Part shown: piece after piece, positions 43,906 through 52,885 of the stretch
Layout: every line of letters begins with the position of its first letter
How positions within the stretch are numbered: position 1 is the stretch's first letter
Origin: Devosia sp. 2618
GTDB taxonomy: Bacteria > Pseudomonadota > Alphaproteobacteria > Rhizobiales > Devosiaceae
Direction: 5' to 3'
Length of the DNA stretch: 64,000 bases
Assembly (NCBI RefSeq): GCF_040546815.1
Contig: NZ_JBEPOO010000001.1
Coordinates: forward strand, 1,612,001 to 1,676,000
Notes under the pieces: generated by a model
The model's database searches: none
What the model was told of the DNA's origin: nothing
Seen by the model: only the letters and a program-made list of their open reading frames with translations
Position numbers and translations under genes: made by a program

Positions 43906-44106
43906 TTATTCGGCTGGCGGCGGTTTGACAGTGGACGATGCTGGCCAGCAGGCCTTGCTCTGCCCATCGTCAAACGAGGCGATGACCTCGCCATCATTGC
44001 CCTTAAGCCGCAGCCCCGAGCCATCCTTGTCCACGCTGGCCACGCCCTCGATGGAGATCACGCTGCCATCGGTCAGCTGCACCTTATAGGTCTTGGCCAT
44101 GATCAT
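43906..44106 (-). CDS. Small hypothetical phage protein
   Basis: A 66-residue beta-rich protein (MIMAKTYKVQLTDGSVISIE...). It starts in an ATGA overlap with the coiled-coil gene. No family was recognised. It is the last gene of the main leftward late run before the cargo unit. Confidence 0.55.
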   Translation of the reverse strand: MIMAKTYKVQLTDGSVISIEGVASVDKDGSGLRLKGNDGEVIASFDDGQSKACWPASSTVKPPPAE

Positions 44107-44294
44107 GCCCCCGCATTGGCGCTAAGGGCGCTGTTCAAGTCCTCGATTTGCACGTCGCGATCAGCGACGGCGATCTCGAGGTTGGTGATCCGATCCTTGA
44201 GCCCGTTCACCAGTTTGTAGAGCTTGCGCAGCTCGTCGTTCTTCAGTGCCAGTTCGCTCGCGAGCTGCGCCACCTGATTATTGCTTGCGTCCAT
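44103..44294 (-). CDS. Small coiled-coil phage protein
   Basis: A 63-residue protein, almost all heptad pattern (ELALKNDELRKLYKLVNGLK and on). No membrane segment. It overlaps its neighbours on both sides by 17 and 4 bases. A structural or lysis accessory part is possible; function unknown. Confidence 0.6.
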   Translation of the reverse strand: MDASNNQVAQLASELALKNDELRKLYKLVNGLKDRITNLEIAVADRDVQIEDLNSALSANAGA

Positions 44295-44550
44295 CGGTCT
44301 TTCCTTTCTTGCGTCCGAAAAAGAAGAACAGCGCCCCGCCTGTCATCACGCCGATGAACATGAGGGTCGCTGCGAAAATGTCCTGCGTGGCCACGCAGTG
44401 CCAAAGCTCCAGATTGGCAACGACGAAATCGTTGAGGGTGGTGCCGGTGTGGAAGGCGAAGTCGTGTGCATCGCAGCACACGCGCCAATCCAGCCCGCCC
44501 CAGCCATTGATAAAGCCGGTGCAGCCGTCGTCTTCAAAAGCGACGCTCAT
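44278..44550 (-). CDS. Small membrane protein with phospholipase A2-like CCxxHD motif
   Basis: A 90-residue protein. Residues 25-30 read CCDAHD inside WRVCCDAHDFAFHTG, the arrangement of the phospholipase A2 catalytic site (C-C-x-x-H-D). It follows a Gly-rich segment, DDGCTGFINGWGG, where PLA2 enzymes have the calcium loop. A membrane helix (about residues 60-80) and a basic tail (FGRKKGKTDGRKQ) follow. The ATG at 44550 overlaps the upstream stop as ATGA. Such small proteins occur in prophage lysis or tail-end regions, but their activity is not established. The catalytic claim is from motif only. Confidence 0.6.
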   Translation of the reverse strand: MSVAFEDDGCTGFINGWGGLDWRVCCDAHDFAFHTGTTLNDFVVANLELWHCVATQDIFAATLMFIGVMTGGALFFFFGRKKGKTDGRKQ

Positions 44551-44969
44551 CGCAGCACTGGCCAGTCGACAAGCGCCGCCGCGTTCGCCTGAGGCGCGGT
44601 GTCCGCCGCCATGACCAGGCGCTTGTGCCCTAGACGTTTGCGCTCGATGATTGCCGAGATGGTCGCCCACAGCAGGCCTTGCTCGATCACCACCTGGGCG
44701 GCACCGAACAGCGACAGATCGAGGTCATCCGCCTCGGCATGCAGGTTCGGCACTTCATACTGGCTGACAGTCGTCACATAGTCCTGGGCGGCTTCATCCC
44801 AGACTGTGTTCTGCATGATCATTTCGGCTTCGCGGAGCTTCTGCTCATAGACCAGAGCCTGCCCCGCCCCCAGGGTGATCACCGAGGCGCGCAGGTTTTC
44901 GGCCTGGTCATCGATCTGCCGGCAGAGGCGAACCTTGAGACCGGTGATATCTTCGGCGCGCACCCTCAT
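44547..44969 (-). CDS. Hypothetical tail-associated protein
   Basis: A 140-residue, mostly helical protein (MRVRAEDITGLKVRLCRQID..., ending ALVDWPVLR). The start overlaps the preceding stop as ATGA. The type of C-terminus (Ala-rich then DWPVLR) recalls small proteins encoded just after tail fibres, possibly chaperones. No firm family. Confidence 0.55.
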   Translation of the reverse strand: MRVRAEDITGLKVRLCRQIDDQAENLRASVITLGAGQALVYEQKLREAEMIMQNTVWDEAAQDYVTTVSQYEVPNLHAEADDLDLSLFGAAQVVIEQGLLWATISAIIERKRLGHKRLVMAADTAPQANAAALVDWPVLR

Positions 44970-45394
44970 TGGACGACCACCTCGAATGTCTCGCGCTGCC
45001 AAGGAAACGGCGGCGCAACGAGGAAGCTGTAGAGACCCGCGCGGGTGCTGCTCCACTCGAAGGCACCATCGTCAACGGTGAACGTCGCGAGATAGGCCGG
45101 GTCGGTTCTTTCCACGCCGAAGTTGCGTATCGCCACCTCAGTGCCAGCCGGAACATTGCCGATCAGAAAACTGTCGACATCGTCCCCGGTAATCGTCTTG
45201 TCGTCAGGGATCGAGACGCGCGGGCGCGGCACGGCGACATGCTCGACCACATGGAACAGACGGTCATCGAAATCCCCTTCGAGGATGATCTCGTTTGGCG
45301 CCTGCGACTGAGCAGCCATTTCTTGCAAATTTGCCGCGCCGGTGAGGGTACGAAGGATTTTGCCGGTTTCGGCGTCGTACACTAAGTAGCTCAA
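44966..45394 (-). CDS. Hypothetical protein following the tail tip gene
   Basis: A 142-residue protein, rich in beta pattern (MSYLVYDAETGKILRTLTGA..., ending ETFEVVVQ). The start codon is TTG at 45394, with AGAGG six bases upstream, just after the stop of the tail tip gene. It may form part of the tail tip or be a fibre accessory. Confidence 0.55.
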   Translation of the reverse strand: MSYLVYDAETGKILRTLTGAANLQEMAAQSQAPNEIILEGDFDDRLFHVVEHVAVPRPRVSIPDDKTITGDDVDSFLIGNVPAGTEVAIRNFGVERTDPAYLATFTVDDGAFEWSSTRAGLYSFLVAPPFPWQRETFEVVVQ

Positions 45395-45397
45395 AAC

Positions 45398-48300
45398 TCA
45401 CCTCTTGCTGTTCAGATAGTCGATGCTGCGGAAGCCGTAGTTGAAAACGTTGCCGATATGACCGCCGCCCCCCACGTTGCCACTGACGGTGAGCGTCCAG
45501 GTTGCGTTTGAGGGAGAGTTGTCGACGTAGGCCAAGCCCCATTGCGTGCGAGGGAACTGGGCTGCACCGATTGCTGCGGACACCATTGTCGTACCGTTTT
45601 TCTTAAGTTTGATGGTGCCGTAGTAGGTGGTGCCGTTCATCCATAGTGTTGCAAGCGCCCTGACAATGAGCCGGTTTCCGGTGGGGTTGATAGCGAAGGT
45701 CTGGATGGTGTGGTCGGCGTTCGTATTGCCGGTAGAGTCCTCATTGGTAGAGACCACAGCATTGGCTACCGTCACAGCGTTATTGGCGATCACGTCGGTG
45801 ATCACCACGCCATCGACAAAGAGGCTGGCCGTGTTGATGGCTCCGGCAGCGATCTTGCCTGCGATGATCGCGTTTACCGCCAGCTTGTCAGCGGTGATCG
45901 CGCCATCGACAATCAGTTCGGCGCTCGCCCGGCGAAACACTGCGACATTGGTGACATTGAGGCCGCCGGAGCTGTCAGCCTGGGCGACTTTTCTTACAGT
46001 AAGGGCTGTAATACCCGCTGCGCCTGGAGGGACTGTGAAGGTCCCGCTAATCGTGGAAAACGATGTGCTAGACATGTCTCCACTATCGGCAACGACTAAC
46101 GCAAGGCCCAAGCTTGCACCAGTGTTGTCGATAAACCCCGCTCGGAGGTGAATTCGAGACTTGCGCGGAGCCCCAGTAGTCTCGGCATCGACCCGGAACA
46201 GAAACTGATCTCCTGGCTGGCAGGAAATGATGTTGAGGCCGATTGCGTTGGCGTATCGGTCAACGGTCGTCTCGTCAAACTTCAGAACATATTGCGTTGG
46301 GGCATCGCTCGGACCACTCACGACCGTCACACCAGCTGGCAACGTCCAGCCGGCGGCGTCACCATTCACAAATGATCCGTTCGGTACAAGGTTTTCGAAG
46401 TCCGTCAGGATCAGCTCTCGCGCAGTAATCGAGTTCGCCACCAGCTTGTCGCCAGTGATCGAATTGGCCGCAACTTTGTCCGCAGTCACGGCGCCGGCAC
46501 TGATCTTGACCGCCGTCACGGCACCAGTGGCGATCTCAGTAGCCGTCACAGCGCCAGCGGCGATCTTGGCAGTCGTGATGGCATTGGTGGCGATCTTGTC
46601 TGCAATAATCGCATTCGCAGCGATTTCTGTTGCGGTCACCGCACCGGCCGCGATCTTTGCGGTCGTAATTGCATTCGCGGCCACTTCAGTAGCCGTCACA
46701 GCGCCAGCAGCGATCTTGGCAGTGGTGACCGCATTGGCAATGATCTTGTCCGCCGTAACCGCGTTGGCCGCGATCTTATCCGCGGCAACTGCGCCGGCCG
46801 CCAGCTTGGGCGTACTGATTGCGCCGTCAGTGATCTGGGTAGCCGTGATCTGCCCAGCAAGGTCATCCGCAGCGACAGCCGACGTAAATCCTGCTGTCCC
46901 CGAGGGAGAGCCAGCGTGGCGGTAAAGCTTGTCGTCCGTGGTCAGAAAGACCTGGCGGCCCTCAAAATTGCCAGTCGAAGGCAGACTGCCCACGATTTCG
47001 ATTGGGGTCAGGCCCGATGCGAACTTGGTGATAGTCACCGCGCCATTGGCCAGCTTATCCGCAACCACAGCGCCGCTGGCTAACAGTTCCGACGTCAGAG
47101 CCGCCAGGGCGATCTTGGTCGTGCTGACGGCCCGGTCGGCCAGCTTGAGCGAGGTGACTGCCCCATCCATTAGCTTGGACGCGGTTACCGCAGCATCTGC
47201 GAGCTTGGTCGCAATGATCGACCCTGCCAGGACATCTGAATAGGCGCGCCCGGTGGCAAGGATCGTCGACGCCCAAGGCGTAAACGTCTTGAGCCGATCC
47301 GGCACGGTCGTGATCGTGGCGCGGGCCACATAGACCTTGTCGGACTCGACGTTCTTGCTGGTGATATAGCGACCACTCTCGGGGTTTACCGCAACGTCGT
47401 ACTGCAATTCCGTTGCGCTATCCGCGCCAGCACCCGAGTTGACCTTGTAAACGATGCGCACGGCCGTGATGGTCGGATCATCAGGAGGCGTCCAGGTGAA
47501 GCGCAGCACCGGTACATCGAGCCCGCCGGTCCCGTTCAGCAAACCGGCTTCGACATCGAAGTTTTGAACGGTCGACAGAAGGCTTGGATTGATCGGCGCC
47601 GTCGGCGGAATGACGATAGGACCGGGCGAGATACCAGCGGACGAATAGACATCAGCGCCGGTCTCGGACAGCGTCAGCGTCACCCGCAGCTGGGCGTCAG
47701 CACGCCATCCAGTGACCAGCCACGACTTTCCGTCGAAGGTGACCCACTCCCCCTCTTGCACGGCAAAGCCAACGCGGCGCGACACCGGCACCGTGGCGGA
47801 CCCGCCCTTGCGGTTCTGGCGATAGCGAATGTTGAGCAGGTACTGTGCAATGTCCGGGTCGCTCACCTGCAGGAAGTCATTGCGGGTCTGGCGCGGTCGG
47901 CCATCAGCGGCGACATCAGCATTGACATAGACCGGCTTCAGGCTGTCAGGCGTCCAATGCGCTTCGCGGGAGATGAACTGCCCAGACATGTAGTTGTAGA
48001 GCTCGAACGCCGACTTGCGGCGCTTGAGGTCCTGGGCACGGTCGATGGGAATGTCGTTTGCCGTGATCGAAACAACAGGGATTTGCGGCGCACCAGCCAC
48101 TACCCCAGACAGGCCGCGCCGATTGAGGGCATAGCCAGCCATAGCGTCGTCGAACTCTTTGAGGATTTCGGTGTGGTCATCCTCGGCGTTGACGAACAGG
48201 CCGCACTGATAGGTGGGCTTGCCGGCGCGCACGGCATCGCACGCGTTCATCGAGGCGATGTAGGAGCCGAGGTCCAGCTGGCCGAGGCTTTTGCCCTCGC

Positions 48301-49069
48301 CGATCAGGGTGCGCCCGGAGATAAGCCCACGCAAACCCAGCTGATAGTTGAGGCGATGCACAGCCGGGTTCTGTGTGTAAACCCAAGTCGACGGAGTGCC
48401 GAGACGCTGCGGCCCGGAGCCACCGGCAACCGTGCTGTCTTTGCGCGGGTCGTATTCACGCAGACCGCGCAGCACGAACTCGAACTCGGCACGGCTCTTG
48501 AACTTCTCCGCATCATACTGGCGCTCAAGGACGACATAGGTCAGCCCTGCGCAACGCGATGTGTTTTTCCAGTTCTGACCCAGACCAGCGGTGTCGGCGA
48601 CGAGCTTTGTATCGACACCCTGCCCCGGCCGCCCATCATAGAAACGGATCGAAATGAGCGTGCCAAAGCCGCTGACGCCATAATGCGCCGCCTCATTGCC
48701 GATGACCGGACGCGTGACGAGGGTACGCCTTTCGCCTTCGAAGAACACGACAGGTTCAAGTCCATCGCACCAGCCGTTGGCCAGCAAGAGAACGTCGGCG
48801 TTGAACTTATTGCCGCTGCCCCACTTGGCATAGAAAATGTGATGGCCCTTGGTCTTGCCGGGGCCGAAAAGCGTTGAGGCCGGCACGTCGGCGCCATACT
48901 GAATTTCGCCCTGCACGGCCGCATATGCGCGCTGCTTGGGGCGATTGAGAGACTGCATAAGCAACGACGCGCCAAAGGCCAGCCCGCCAGCGATGAGCGT
49001 TGCCGCAATCGCGGAGCCGCCAAAAAGCGCGCCCGCAATTGCCGCGCCGGCTAGGGAGAAAATTGGCAT
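45398..49069 (-). CDS. Phage tail tip protein (host specificity protein J-like)
   Basis: A 1223-residue protein at the end of the tail cluster. The N-terminus is hydrophobic (AGAAIAGALFGGSAIAATLI), common in tip attachment proteins. Residues 80-480 form the hub-like part, with DKTLVTRPVIG-type sequence and VGFAVQEGEWVTFDGKSW. A fibronectin-like stretch follows (VLRFTWTPPDDPTITAVRIV). Then come three blocks of AxxAVTAxKI-type repeats and a C-terminal beta-rich receptor-binding region. It should contact the host receptor. The repeats are the part most likely to vary between phages. Confidence 0.85.
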   Translation of the reverse strand: MPIFSLAGAAIAGALFGGSAIAATLIAGGLAFGASLLMQSLNRPKQRAYAAVQGEIQYGADVPASTLFGPGKTKGHHIFYAKWGSGNKFNADVLLLANGWCDGLEPVVFFEGERRTLVTRPVIGNEAAHYGVSGFGTLISIRFYDGRPGQGVDTKLVADTAGLGQNWKNTSRCAGLTYVVLERQYDAEKFKSRAEFEFVLRGLREYDPRKDSTVAGGSGPQRLGTPSTWVYTQNPAVHRLNYQLGLRGLISGRTLIGEGKSLGQLDLGSYIASMNACDAVRAGKPTYQCGLFVNAEDDHTEILKEFDDAMAGYALNRRGLSGVVAGAPQIPVVSITANDIPIDRAQDLKRRKSAFELYNYMSGQFISREAHWTPDSLKPVYVNADVAADGRPRQTRNDFLQVSDPDIAQYLLNIRYRQNRKGGSATVPVSRRVGFAVQEGEWVTFDGKSWLVTGWRADAQLRVTLTLSETGADVYSSAGISPGPIVIPPTAPINPSLLSTVQNFDVEAGLLNGTGGLDVPVLRFTWTPPDDPTITAVRIVYKVNSGAGADSATELQYDVAVNPESGRYITSKNVESDKVYVARATITTVPDRLKTFTPWASTILATGRAYSDVLAGSIIATKLADAAVTASKLMDGAVTSLKLADRAVSTTKIALAALTSELLASGAVVADKLANGAVTITKFASGLTPIEIVGSLPSTGNFEGRQVFLTTDDKLYRHAGSPSGTAGFTSAVAADDLAGQITATQITDGAISTPKLAAGAVAADKIAANAVTADKIIANAVTTAKIAAGAVTATEVAANAITTAKIAAGAVTATEIAANAIIADKIATNAITTAKIAAGAVTATEIATGAVTAVKISAGAVTADKVAANSITGDKLVANSITARELILTDFENLVPNGSFVNGDAAGWTLPAGVTVVSGPSDAPTQYVLKFDETTVDRYANAIGLNIISCQPGDQFLFRVDAETTGAPRKSRIHLRAGFIDNTGASLGLALVVADSGDMSSTSFSTISGTFTVPPGAAGITALTVRKVAQADSSGGLNVTNVAVFRRASAELIVDGAITADKLAVNAIIAGKIAAGAINTASLFVDGVVITDVIANNAVTVANAVVSTNEDSTGNTNADHTIQTFAINPTGNRLIVRALATLWMNGTTYYGTIKLKKNGTTMVSAAIGAAQFPRTQWGLAYVDNSPSNATWTLTVSGNVGGGGHIGNVFNYGFRSIDYLNSKR
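46420..46850 (-). repeat. In-frame 30-base tandem repeats in the tail tip gene
   Basis: About 14 degenerate copies of a 10-residue unit (AAGAVTATEI, AANAITTAKI, AAGAVTADKV and similar). Two shorter blocks of the same type lie at roughly 47030-47220 and 45830-45930. Every unit is a multiple of three, so gain or loss keeps the frame. The pattern is a triple-stranded fibre shaft type. Confidence 0.8.
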
Positions 49070-49084
49070 GGACGAACTCTTGGC

Positions 49085-49489
49085 TTAGCCGACGTGGAAC
49101 GCGGCGAGGATGCTGGGCATGTCGTGGAACGACTGGCCGCGCGCGGTCTTGGTGATGAACTTCTGACCGACACAGATGCCGACGTGCTCGCCATCGGTCA
49201 GCAGGATCACGGCCAGGTCGCCCACGCGGGCCATAGCAGGCGCACACTGCTCAAAGTGCGTGCTGAACAGGGCGACGAGGCTGGTATAGCCCAGACGACG
49301 CAAAGCGCGCTGCGCGCCCGCCAGCGTGCGATAGGCTTTGGCATAGCGCGTCACCAAGCCAAGGGACGAGTCGAGCGCGTCGGCGGTTTGCAGGCCAAAG
49401 AAAAAGCAGTCGGCGCTGCCCGGTGTATAGGGCTTGGCCATCTCCTGCTCGATGATGCGCGCTGCGATCTCGAAACGGGTCTCAGCCAT
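49085..49489 (-). CDS. NlpC/P60-like tail peptidase
   Basis: A 134-residue protein with a papain-like plan: cysteine in ADCFFFGLQTADAL near residue 28 and histidine in DGEHVGICVG near residue 103. Phages use such tip-associated enzymes to cut cell-wall peptides during DNA entry. It overlaps the upstream gene by eight bases and precedes the tip gene, the usual place. Confidence 0.8.
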   Translation of the reverse strand: MAETRFEIAARIIEQEMAKPYTPGSADCFFFGLQTADALDSSLGLVTRYAKAYRTLAGAQRALRRLGYTSLVALFSTHFEQCAPAMARVGDLAVILLTDGEHVGICVGQKFITKTARGQSFHDMPSILAAFHVG

Positions 49490-50072
49490 TGCGCTGCCCC
49501 CACTCTACCGGGACCGTTTGCACCGTCGACGCGTATTCAAGGCACGTGTCGGTTGCGAGATTGTCGAACTGCTGCTCGGCCTGGGCACGCTTCACATGGG
49601 TTGCGCCGCGCGCCGAACGGCCCGGCGGTTCAAGATCGATTTCCAGCGTCAGGCTGCGCACGCCGTTGCCGTCCGCTGCGCCCTTTCGATAGCGAACCTC
49701 GTTAATCTCATAGATCGATGAGGCCAGCACGCCGACCGGGTTGCCCGTGGCCGGGTCGCCTGCCAGATGGGAGATGATCACCGGGCTATTGGGATACTGG
49801 AACTCCTCAATCTTGGCGATTGCGTCGTTCTCGTTTTCAGTCGGCACATTGGAAAAGACGATGGTGCGAGAGGTGACGGCAGCGCCGAGCGACTGGTTCA
49901 TGTCGCCCATATCGAGAAAGCGGTTTGGGTGATAGATGAGCCCGTTATAGGTGTAAGGGCGGCCGCCGCGATGATAGCCGACAGTGCGGCCAGGCAAGTC
50001 AAAGCGCACCAGATCAAGGCGCAGCATCTGGCCATCGTTGAGCAGTGTCTCAACAGCGGGATCAAGGCTCAT
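49482..50072 (-). CDS. Phage minor tail protein, distal tail region
   Basis: A 196-residue protein (MSLDPAVETLLNDGQMLRLD..., with RTVGYHRGGRPYTYNGLIYH). It matches the kind of DUF1833/DUF2163-type protein found between the tape measure and NlpC genes in alphaproteobacterial phages. It overlaps the previous gene by four bases. The role is probably assembly of the distal tail hub. Confidence 0.65.
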   Translation of the reverse strand: MSLDPAVETLLNDGQMLRLDLVRFDLPGRTVGYHRGGRPYTYNGLIYHPNRFLDMGDMNQSLGAAVTSRTIVFSNVPTENENDAIAKIEEFQYPNSPVIISHLAGDPATGNPVGVLASSIYEINEVRYRKGAADGNGVRSLTLEIDLEPPGRSARGATHVKRAQAEQQFDNLATDTCLEYASTVQTVPVEWGQRNG

Positions 50073-50731
50073 GCGAAAAACACCTCCTGGGCGGTGAAGC
50101 TGGCGCGGCGCTCGATCAGGGGCTTGGACGCGCTAAGCGCGCCCGGATCGACCTGCATCAGGCAACTGGCTTTTTCGAAGTTTGCGGTGAGCGGCAGCGG
50201 GAAGTTCTGCAGGTCGAGCCCATGCCGGATTGGCAGCGTCACGACACCAGAAGCGCTGGCGCGCACATCGGCGGTGATGCGATGCAGCGAAATGATGCTG
50301 GCCGATCTTCGCACCTCGACATAGTCCCCGGCGCGAAACTGGAAGTTAGCCGGCAGCATCGACACCGTCAGTGAAAAGGCAGTTCGGCCAGTGATGGTAG
50401 CGGTGCCGTCGAATGCCCCGCCGCCTGCCCGCGTGCCAGAGAGCGGCGCGTGGTCATCAGTGTGATAGTCAATCGGCCGGGGCCGACTAGCATCATAAGC
50501 GCGAAACACCTCGCCATTGTCACCCGCCATCATGGCGAACGCCTCAAGCGCTCCCATCTGTGCAGGCGTGAGCGCGGTCGTCGTCCAGCTGCCACGCCAG
50601 TACGGCGTGCCGAACCGCATGCTTTCAGTGCGCCGCCCTTCCATGCGCTCCAGATCGCGCGGAACGACGGGGTCGAAAAGGCATTCCCACCAGCCGACAA
50701 TGGCTGGCAGGTCGATAATGGTGGGAGCCAT
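50069..50731 (-). CDS. Phage distal tail protein
   Basis: A 220-residue, beta-rich protein (LPAIVGWWECLFDPVVPRDL..., with TFTAQEVFFA-type end). It follows the tape measure gene by nine bases. No name is certain; layout suggests a distal tail (Dit-like) or hub protein. Confidence 0.6.
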   Translation of the reverse strand: MAPTIIDLPAIVGWWECLFDPVVPRDLERMEGRRTESMRFGTPYWRGSWTTTALTPAQMGALEAFAMMAGDNGEVFRAYDASRPRPIDYHTDDHAPLSGTRAGGGAFDGTATITGRTAFSLTVSMLPANFQFRAGDYVEVRRSASIISLHRITADVRASASGVVTLPIRHGLDLQNFPLPLTANFEKASCLMQVDPGALSASKPLIERRASFTAQEVFFA

Positions 50732-50740
50732 GGATGATCC

Positions 50741-52777
50741 TTAGAAGGGTTGACCGCCGCCCTGGACGTAGTTCTTGCGCGCTTTGTCATTGGCCTTGAC
50801 GAGCGACACGGTCTGCTCACCCGTCTGCTCAAGAACGCGGCCCACAAGATCTGGTGACAGCTCGACCAAGACGCGCGATGCGCCACCCTGCCCTACGTCG
50901 CCAATGTCGCTGTGCCGAATGACGTTTGCCCCAGCTGGCAGGTTGACCAGTTCGCGGCCGCGCTCGCCAACCTCGACGAGACCGGCGGTCATCGTGCGCC
51001 CACCGGTGGCGAGACCCTTCAGGCTGGGACCGTTTAATCCCGGAAAGAAGCCGCCGCCGCTGCCGGTGATCGAGCTTTTGTACCCGCCACCGAATGAGCC
51101 CATCAACACGTCAAAGAGCATGCCGAACCCTTGGTTGAGCGCTTTGTCGGCAATGCTATCGATTGCTTTGCCAACGGCGTCGAGGGCTTTGGAAATACCG
51201 TCCTTGGCATCGCCGAAGGCTTTGACGACGCTGGTGGCCATGCTGGAAAACTCGGAGCGCGAATTGGCGAGCATGTCGGCCATGACATCGCCGAGCCCCT
51301 TCATCGCTTCCTTGGTCTCGCCAGCGGCATCTTTCAGCCCTTTGAGGCCAGCCCCGCCGCCGCTGGTGGTTTCCGCGAGCAGATCGCCAAAGCCTTGCAC
51401 ATTCGCCGTCGCTCCGGCCGCCTCGGTCCCAATGCCCTTGAACATGTCGCCGATATAGTCGCGGTTAAAGCCGGTGCCAAAGGTGGCACTAGCCTTGCCG
51501 AAAGCTGCCTCTTCCTCTGGGGTGAGTTTGGCTTTTCCGTCGGTGAGGTCAAACCCGCCGGACTCCCACGAACCCCAGGGTGTCTTGATGGTGAGCGCCG
51601 GTCCCTCGAACGACTCCAAGAAGCTGTTCCAGGCCTTCTTGCCGATGGCTGCGAAAAACAGCGGCAGGTTGCTCCACTGCTGTTTGACCGCCTCATAAGC
51701 CCCCACGAAGGCGCCGATGGTCTTGTTTGCGGCATCAATGACCACACCGACAAAGTCGATCCCGATAGCTTGCTTGATCTCATCGCGGAATAGAAAGGCT
51801 GCGGCAACAGCCGCAGAGAAGGCCACAATGATCGCCCCAATAGGATTGAGCAGAATTGCCGTGCCCACAGCTCGGATCGCTCCAATGGCAGCATTGCCGA
51901 AAGCTACCGCCGCAACAGACGCGGCAGTCCAGACCGCTGGCCCCATCGCCGTCATCAGAGCAACACCAGCGACAGCAACGACGCGCCCCAGTAGCCCCAT
52001 GTTGTCCGTCACAAAACGAAGGGCCTCGGCGATTGCGATCAGCCCGAGTTCAAGCCCGAGATTGATTTGAAGGCCGTTGGCGATCGCTTCGAAGAAACCC
52101 TCGACACCGAGCCAGGCGTTCGCTGAGGCTTTGGTGAGGCCGCTGAATCCAGCCTCGGCAACGCCCTTCACCTGCTCGTTCAGCGCGTCCATGACGACGC
52201 CCTGCGCGCCGATCAGGTCATTGGACTTGATGAACCCGGCAATCATCTCCTTCTGTTGATCGGTGAATGTGATGCCGCGCTTGGTGAGCATCGCTAGACC
52301 CTGCTCAGGATCGGCAAGGGCCCGCGCAAGGCCCTCGACGTTCTGCTTAAGATCGCCACCCCACGCCGCAGCCATGTCATCGGCCAGCTCGATAGCATCA
52401 AAAAACACCTCGCGGCTGAAACCGAAGGTGGCCAAATTTGTCGATACAGCCATGACTTCTTCAGCGGCGCGACCTGTTGAACGCTGTAGGTCATCGGCGA
52501 ATGAAGCCACCTCCGCAGCACTCGTCTTTGCGGCATTGCCCGTGTTCGCCAGTGTCTTATCCAACTCGGCAGAGAGCTTGCGCATCTCCTCGATACGACC
52601 AACTGCCGCGCCGATACCCGCCGAAAATGCAGTGAAAACACCGACAGCGGCAAGGCCGCTGAAGACCTTGCCGAGCCCGCCGATCTGATCTTTCACGGCT
52701 TTCACGCCATCCTGAAATTCGGCCGTGTCCAAACCGAGATTGACGCGTAACGCCCCAATAACTGCGTTCTCTGCCAT
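50741..52777 (-). CDS. Tail tape measure protein
   Basis: A 678-residue protein that sets tail length. The N-terminus is helical (AVIGALRVNLGLDTAEFQDG). A long hydrophobic middle includes AVAGVALMTAMGPAVWTAAS and GTAILLNPIGAIIVAFSAAV. The C-terminus LATGGRTMTAGLVEVGERGR is typical of lambda-type tape measures. ATG at 52777 is preferred to a longer frame that would run through a terminator. By the usual 1.5 angstroms per residue rule the tail would be about 100 nm. Confidence 0.88.
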   Translation of the reverse strand: MAENAVIGALRVNLGLDTAEFQDGVKAVKDQIGGLGKVFSGLAAVGVFTAFSAGIGAAVGRIEEMRKLSAELDKTLANTGNAAKTSAAEVASFADDLQRSTGRAAEEVMAVSTNLATFGFSREVFFDAIELADDMAAAWGGDLKQNVEGLARALADPEQGLAMLTKRGITFTDQQKEMIAGFIKSNDLIGAQGVVMDALNEQVKGVAEAGFSGLTKASANAWLGVEGFFEAIANGLQINLGLELGLIAIAEALRFVTDNMGLLGRVVAVAGVALMTAMGPAVWTAASVAAVAFGNAAIGAIRAVGTAILLNPIGAIIVAFSAAVAAAFLFRDEIKQAIGIDFVGVVIDAANKTIGAFVGAYEAVKQQWSNLPLFFAAIGKKAWNSFLESFEGPALTIKTPWGSWESGGFDLTDGKAKLTPEEEAAFGKASATFGTGFNRDYIGDMFKGIGTEAAGATANVQGFGDLLAETTSGGGAGLKGLKDAAGETKEAMKGLGDVMADMLANSRSEFSSMATSVVKAFGDAKDGISKALDAVGKAIDSIADKALNQGFGMLFDVLMGSFGGGYKSSITGSGGGFFPGLNGPSLKGLATGGRTMTAGLVEVGERGRELVNLPAGANVIRHSDIGDVGQGGASRVLVELSPDLVGRVLEQTGEQTVSLVKANDKARKNYVQGGGQPF

Positions 52778-52788
52778 GTTCGCACCAT

Positions 52789-52815
52789 AAAAAAAGGCCC
52801 GCCGAAGCGAGCCTT
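52789..52815 (-). terminator. Terminator between the lipoprotein gene and the tape measure gene
   Basis: On the minus strand AAGGCTCGC-TTCG-GCGGGCCTT forms a nine-base stem with one wobble, followed by seven T residues. It sits between the lipoprotein stop and the tape measure start, inside the late operon. Confidence 0.85.
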
Positions 52816-52885
52816 GGAGAACCAAAAATATGCCGTTGCGATTAGCAGCCGCCACAAACGCCGGTACTGCCGGGATCAAGCCGCA

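Noticed and set aside
46420..46850. Regular 30-base repeats as a CRISPR array
   Set aside because: The repeats are in frame inside a tail protein, degenerate, and have no unique spacers.
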